Assembly: GCA_965250275.1 (NCBI GenBank)
Contig: OZ252297.1
Span: 1,798,001 to 1,862,000 of the forward strand
Direction of reading: 5' to 3'
DNA length: 64,000 nt
Source: G965250275 sp965250275
GTDB taxonomy: Bacteria; Pseudomonadota; Alphaproteobacteria; Rhodobacterales; Rhodobacteraceae
The notes beneath the pieces are model-generated. The model did not search any database and had not been told where the DNA came from. It was given only the letters and a program-made list of their open reading frames with translations. The translations under genes and the position numbers were made by a program. Below are positions 60,089 to 64,000 of this stretch, one piece after another. Each line of letters opens with the position of its first letter. Position 1 is the stretch's first letter.

Positions 60089-61866
60089 TCCGCACGCCGC
60101 TGCGTCCGCTGGCTCGCATCCTCCCTGCGCGCGCCAAGGGGGAGAACCCCGACACGATTGAGCGCGAGAACATCCGGCGCCGACACGAAGAAATGCGCGA
60201 CCGCGCGCGCGCCCGCGCCGAGGGTCGCCTGCTGGTGCTGGGCGCGTTCTTTTTCTGCGCGTTTGCGGTTGTTGGCGCGCGGATGGGATTGCTGGCCACC
60301 TCCGAGCCCACGGAACCCCGTGCCAGTGCGCCCGGCACCGTGATCGCGACCCAGCGTGCGGACATCGTGGATCGTCAGGGTCGGATCTTGGCCACCAATT
60401 TCGAAACCCATTCTCTCTATGCCCAACCGCCTCAGCTTGTGGATCCAGAGGCCGCAGCCAAGGGCCTCGTGGAAATATTTCCCGACCTTGATGAAGAGCG
60501 TTTGATCAAGGACTTTACAGGAAAACGGAAGTTCCTCTGGATCAAACGCAAGATCAGTCCGGAGCAGAAACAAGCCGTGCATGATCTGGGCGACCCCGGT
60601 CTCCTCTTCGGTCCGCGCGAGATGCGCCTCTATCCCAATGGAAAACTCGCCGCACATGTTCTGGGCGGGGCCTCGTTTGGCAAAGAAGGGGTGAGTGCGG
60701 CCGAAGTAATCGGTGTGGCCGGTGTTGAAAAGCAGTTTGACGACTATCTGCGGCATCCGTCCAACGGTGCGCAGCCACTCGAGTTGTCGTTGGACCTGAC
60801 CATTCAGGCCGCCGCTGAACGCGTGCTGGACGGCGGCATGAAACTCATGAATGCCAAGGGCGCCAGCTCGATCCTGATGGATGTGCACACAGGTGAAGTC
60901 ATCTCGGTGGCATCGCTTCCGGCCTTCGATCCCAATGACCGCCCGCGCCCGCCAACCACCGGCGAGCCCAGCGACAGCCCGCTGTTCAACCGCGCGGTGC
61001 AGGGGGTCTACGAGCTTGGCTCGACCTTCAAGATCTTTACCGTCGCGCAAGCGATGGACCTGGGGCTTGTACATGCCGAGACGCCAATCGACATTCGTGG
61101 TCCTTTGCGTTGGGGCAAGTTTCGCATTCGCGATTTTCGGAACTACGGGAACGAACTGTCTGTGACCAAGGTGATTGTGAAGTCGTCCAATATCGGCACG
61201 GCGCGCATTTCTCAGATGATCGGGGCAGAGCGCCAAAAGCAGTTCCTGCGCGCTCTGGGCATGTTCGATCCCACGCCGTTCGAGATTGTGGAGGCGGACG
61301 GCGGACAGCCCTTGCTGCCCAAACAATGGTCTGAGCTGAGCACCATGACGATCTCATACGGCCACGGTTTGTCGACCAGTCCAATGCATCTGGCCGCAGG
61401 CTATGCGGCCATTGCAAATGGCGGGCATTACGTCAGCCCGACGCTTTTGAAACAGAAAGATCGGCAGCTTGGGCCGCGGGTGATGTCCGAGCGTGCAGCC
61501 GACGCCGCGCGAACCATGCTGCGCAAGGTGGTGACTGACGGAACCGCAAGTTTTGCAGAGGTTCCCGGATATGCCGTTGGGGGCAAAACCGGCACGGCGG
61601 ACAAGCCCAAGGCGCGGGGTGGTTACTACGAGGACAAGGTCATTGCGACCTTTGCAACGATCTTTCCCTCGCACGATCCAAAGTATGTGCTGATCGTCAC
61701 CTTGGACGAGCCTTCAATCGACGCCTTTGGCGAAGAACGGCGCACGGCGGGATGGACAGCTGTGCCTGTGGCGGCGGAAATGATCGGACGGGTTGCGCCG
61801 TTGCTTGGCCTGCGGCCGGATGTTGAATCCGGTCAACTGGCTGGTGTAACGCTCACCTCGAACTGA
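60079..61866 (+). CDS. ftsI: peptidoglycan transpeptidase FtsI/PBP3
   Basis: A class B PBP of 595 residues. A basic cytoplasmic tail and one transmembrane helix (LLVLGAFFFCAFAVVGARMGL) precede the pedestal domain, which begins ADIVDRQGRILATNFET. The transpeptidase motifs are STFK (in YELGSTFKIFT), SSN (KSSNIGTARISQMIG) and KTGT (GGKTGTADKPKA). It synthesises septal peptidoglycan with FtsW. It overlaps ftsL by 10 nt. Confidence 0.95.
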   Translation: MAMIRTPLRPLARILPARAKGENPDTIERENIRRRHEEMRDRARARAEGRLLVLGAFFFCAFAVVGARMGLLATSEPTEPRASAPGTVIATQRADIVDRQGRILATNFETHSLYAQPPQLVDPEAAAKGLVEIFPDLDEERLIKDFTGKRKFLWIKRKISPEQKQAVHDLGDPGLLFGPREMRLYPNGKLAAHVLGGASFGKEGVSAAEVIGVAGVEKQFDDYLRHPSNGAQPLELSLDLTIQAAAERVLDGGMKLMNAKGASSILMDVHTGEVISVASLPAFDPNDRPRPPTTGEPSDSPLFNRAVQGVYELGSTFKIFTVAQAMDLGLVHAETPIDIRGPLRWGKFRIRDFRNYGNELSVTKVIVKSSNIGTARISQMIGAERQKQFLRALGMFDPTPFEIVEADGGQPLLPKQWSELSTMTISYGHGLSTSPMHLAAGYAAIANGGHYVSPTLLKQKDRQLGPRVMSERAADAARTMLRKVVTDGTASFAEVPGYAVGGKTGTADKPKARGGYYEDKVIATFATIFPSHDPKYVLIVTLDEPSIDAFGEERRTAGWTAVPVAAEMIGRVAPLLGLRPDVESGQLAGVTLTSN

Positions 61867-61884
61867 ACCGGCGGGCAGAGGCAG

Positions 61885-63366
61885 ATGGGCATTCCGGCAA
61901 AACGATTGAGCCAGCTGGCCCTGACTGCCCAGTCCGGACGCGATCCCGAAATCACCGGGCTTGCCGTGGACAGCCGCGAGGTGCGGGACGGGTTTCTGTT
62001 TGCGGCCTTGCCGGGCACCCGGGTGCATGGGGGCGAGTTCATTCAATACGCGCTGCGAATGGGTGCGGCGGCCATCTTGACCGATGCCGCAGGCGCTGAA
62101 CTGGCTGCGACGGAGCTTGCCAGTGCGGATGTCGCTCTGGTTCTCTCGGACGATCCACGTCAGACCCTGGCGTTTTCGGCGGCTCTTTGGTTCGGCGCGC
62201 AACCGAAAACGATGGTCGCCGTGACCGGCACGAACGGGAAAACCTCGGTCGCCACGTTTGTTCGCCAGATTTGGACAGAGCTGGGTCACTGCGCGGTCAA
62301 CCTCGGAACAACCGGGGTCGAGGGCGCCTGGACGGCGCCACTCAAACACACCACGCCCGAACCGATCACGTTGCACCGGACGCTTGCCGAGGCGGCTGCT
62401 GCGGGCGTGACCCATGCCGCCATGGAAGCGTCGAGCCACGGGCTCGAGCAGCGCCGGCTCGACGGCGTGCATCTCACGGCGGCGGGGTTTTCAAATTTCA
62501 CGCAGGATCACCTGGATTATCACGAAAGTTTCGAGGCTTACTTTGCTGCCAAGGCGGGCCTCTTTCGCAGAGTTCTGCCCGAAGAAGGCTGGGCCGTGAT
62601 CAACATAGATGATCCCAAGGGCCCTCAGATGCGAGCAATTGCAGCCGCACGGGGCCAGCACGTGCTGACTTTGGGGCAGGGGCTTGGGGATCTCAGCCTG
62701 CTGGGACAGCGCTTCGATGCGACGGGGCAGGACATCCGGTTCAGTTGGAAAGGCCAGACGTTCCAGAAGCGGCTGAACCTGATTGGCGGCTTCCAGGCGG
62801 AAAATGTTCTGCTGGCCTGTGGCCTGGTTATCGCTGCCGGAGACGCGCCCGAAGCGGTTTTCGCGACCTTGCCAAGCCTGACAACAGTGCGCGGCCGCAT
62901 GCAACTGGCTGCCACGCGCAAAAACGGGGCTGCGGTCTTCGTGGACTACTCCCACACCCCCGATGCGGTGGCCAAGGCCCTTGCCGCGCTGCGTCCCCAC
63001 GTGATGGGACATCTGGTGGCGATTGTTGGCGCAGGAGGGGATCGCGATCCCGGCAAACGCATCCTGATGGGGCAGGCCGCAGCGGAGAACGCTGACAAGG
63101 TCTTTGTGACAGACGACAACCCCCGTAGTGAGGACCCGTCCGCCATTCGTGCGGCTGTGATGCAGGGGGCGCCCGACGCCACCGAGGTTGGGGATCGGGC
63201 CGAGGCCATCCTGCGTGGTGTCGATGCGCTCGGTCCGGGCGATGCGCTGATCATCTGTGGCAAGGGTCACGAAACCGGGCAAATCGTGGGCGATCAGGTC
63301 TTCCCATTTGATGACGTCGAGCAGGCCAGCGTTGCTGTGGCCGCATTGGATGGAGGGATGGCATGA
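61885..63366 (+). CDS. murE: UDP-MurNAc-tripeptide synthetase
   Basis: A ligase of 493 residues. ATP-binding VTGTNGKTSVATF and Mur ligase motif MEASSHGLEQRRLDGV are present. The DNPR motif (TDDNPRSEDPSAI) predicts meso-diaminopimelate as the third amino acid. ATG 61885 follows GAGGCAG. The stop overlaps murF by 4 nt (ATGA). Confidence 0.95.
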   Translation: MGIPAKRLSQLALTAQSGRDPEITGLAVDSREVRDGFLFAALPGTRVHGGEFIQYALRMGAAAILTDAAGAELAATELASADVALVLSDDPRQTLAFSAALWFGAQPKTMVAVTGTNGKTSVATFVRQIWTELGHCAVNLGTTGVEGAWTAPLKHTTPEPITLHRTLAEAAAAGVTHAAMEASSHGLEQRRLDGVHLTAAGFSNFTQDHLDYHESFEAYFAAKAGLFRRVLPEEGWAVINIDDPKGPQMRAIAAARGQHVLTLGQGLGDLSLLGQRFDATGQDIRFSWKGQTFQKRLNLIGGFQAENVLLACGLVIAAGDAPEAVFATLPSLTTVRGRMQLAATRKNGAAVFVDYSHTPDAVAKALAALRPHVMGHLVAIVGAGGDRDPGKRILMGQAAAENADKVFVTDDNPRSEDPSAIRAAVMQGAPDATEVGDRAEAILRGVDALGPGDALIICGKGHETGQIVGDQVFPFDDVEQASVAVAALDGGMA

Positions 63367-64000
63367 GCCTTTGGACCGCCGCAGAGGCCGCCGCGGCAAC
63401 CGGCGGGACGAACACAGCCGATTGGATTGCAACGGGCGTTTCGATCGATACACGCACATTGCAACCGGGCGATCTCTTCGTCGCCTTGACCGCAACGCGG
63501 GATGGGCATGAGTTTGTCGCACAAGCTCTTGAGAAAGGCGCGGCAGCCGCACTGGTCAGCCGTGTTCCCGAAGGCGTCGCTCCGGATGCGCCGCTTCTGA
63601 TCGTGGACGATGTGCAGACCGGTCTGGAAGCGTTGGGCCGCGCCGCGCGCGCCCGGACGCAGGCGCGGGTCGTCGCCGTCACCGGGAGTGTCGGCAAAAC
63701 GTCAACCAAAGAGATGCTGGCGCAGATGCTCGCTGAACAAGGCCCGACTCATGCGAGCGTGGCCAGTTACAACAACCATTGGGGGGTGCCCCTCACCCTG
63801 GCCCGAATGCCGGCCGACACCCGGTTTGCCGTGATCGAAATCGGTATGAACCACCCGGGCGAGATTGCGCCGCTTTCCAGAATGGCGCAGCCGCATGTCG
63901 CTATGGTGACCACTGTTGGCCCGGCGCATCTGGAGGCCTTCGGGTCCATTGACGAGATCGCGCGGGAAAAGGCTTCGATCGTGGCAGGGCTACAGCCCGG
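63363..64000 (+). CDS. murF: UDP-MurNAc-tripeptide--D-Ala-D-Ala ligase (3' part outside window)
   Basis: The N-terminal 212 residues of MurF. TGVSIDTRTLQPGDLFVALTATRDGHEF is the substrate-binding domain. VTGSVGKTSTKEMLAQML is the ATP site, followed by SYNNHWGVPLTLARM and EIGMNHPGEIAPLS. The gene continues past 64000, so it is truncated only by the window. It starts within the murE stop. Confidence 0.93.
   Translation, partial: MSLWTAAEAAAATGGTNTADWIATGVSIDTRTLQPGDLFVALTATRDGHEFVAQALEKGAAAALVSRVPEGVAPDAPLLIVDDVQTGLEALGRAARARTQARVVAVTGSVGKTSTKEMLAQMLAEQGPTHASVASYNNHWGVPLTLARMPADTRFAVIEIGMNHPGEIAPLSRMAQPHVAMVTTVGPAHLEAFGSIDEIAREKASIVAGLQP

Overview
The window is about 64 kb of a high-GC alphaproteobacterial chromosome. 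Gene content points to Rhodobacterales, probably the Roseobacter group: sn-glycerol-3-phosphate transport (ugpBAEC), ectoine-type degradation genes (doeAB), DUF1127 (CcaF1-like) followed by four CcsR-type hairpins, a long UpsM-like leader before mraZ, a GAAC-N7-GAAC SOS box of the alphaproteobacterial type, and a DAP-type MurE. The species cannot be named from sequence alone. No insertion sequence, prophage, CRISPR array or rRNA was seen.

Layout. 0-8.1 kb: a three-gene secretion operon made of a TpsB/FhaC-type outer-membrane transporter, a 1,490-residue TpsA exoprotein with MBG-like repeats, and an exported caspase-fold/Sel1 protein. 8.2-15.1 kb, minus strand: AEC transporter, then a compact run SPOR lipoprotein-dacC-tmk-holB-tatD-MBL hydrolase. 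15.3-18.4 kb: tRNA-Ser, then copA-cueR behind a MerR-type promoter. 18.7-22.8 kb: ugpBAEC. 22.9-25.2 kb: a translationally coupled periplasmic trio (amidohydrolase, YtkA-like protein, MauG/MbnH-like di-heme peroxidase). 25.4-27.6 kb: doeA-doeB. 27.7-35.5 kb: glycosyltransferase-like protein, orphan ABC membrane domain, DUF3095, metY, RidA, HAD phosphatase, DUF3572 and a PleD-like diguanylate cyclase with degenerate receivers. 35.5-37.5 kb: a TPR methyltransferase downstream of a small highly repetitive coiled-coil protein. 37.6-39.6 kb: EF-hand / ECF sigma / putative anti-sigma / Spy-like operon. 39.8-43.7 kb: DUF983, NUDIX, an XRE regulator divergent from a fatty acid desaturase, and an EamA permease.

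43.8-48.6 kb: histidine genes hisB, hisH, hisA, hisF and hisE on the minus strand, interleaved with plus-strand secreted small proteins (DUF302, DUF2147) and a minus-strand DUF2867. 48.7-54.2 kb: stand-alone Lrp/AsnC effector domain, tRNA-Gly, a possible 44-residue secreted peptide, pyruvate carboxylase, and an FMN-dependent lactate dehydrogenase. 54.3-56.7 kb: uvrD behind an SOS box. 56.8-57.3 kb, minus strand: ccaF1 and four CcsR-type sRNAs. 57.6-64 kb: start of the dcw cluster (MraZ boxes, promoter, UpsM-like leader with internal terminator, mraZ, rsmH, ftsL, ftsI, murE, and murF cut by the window end).

The least-explained systems are the TPS-caspase operon, the YtkA/di-heme peroxidase trio and the repeat-protein/methyltransferase pair. 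The RNA-rich stretch at 56.8-58.2 kb appears to hold two sRNA systems known from Rhodobacter.
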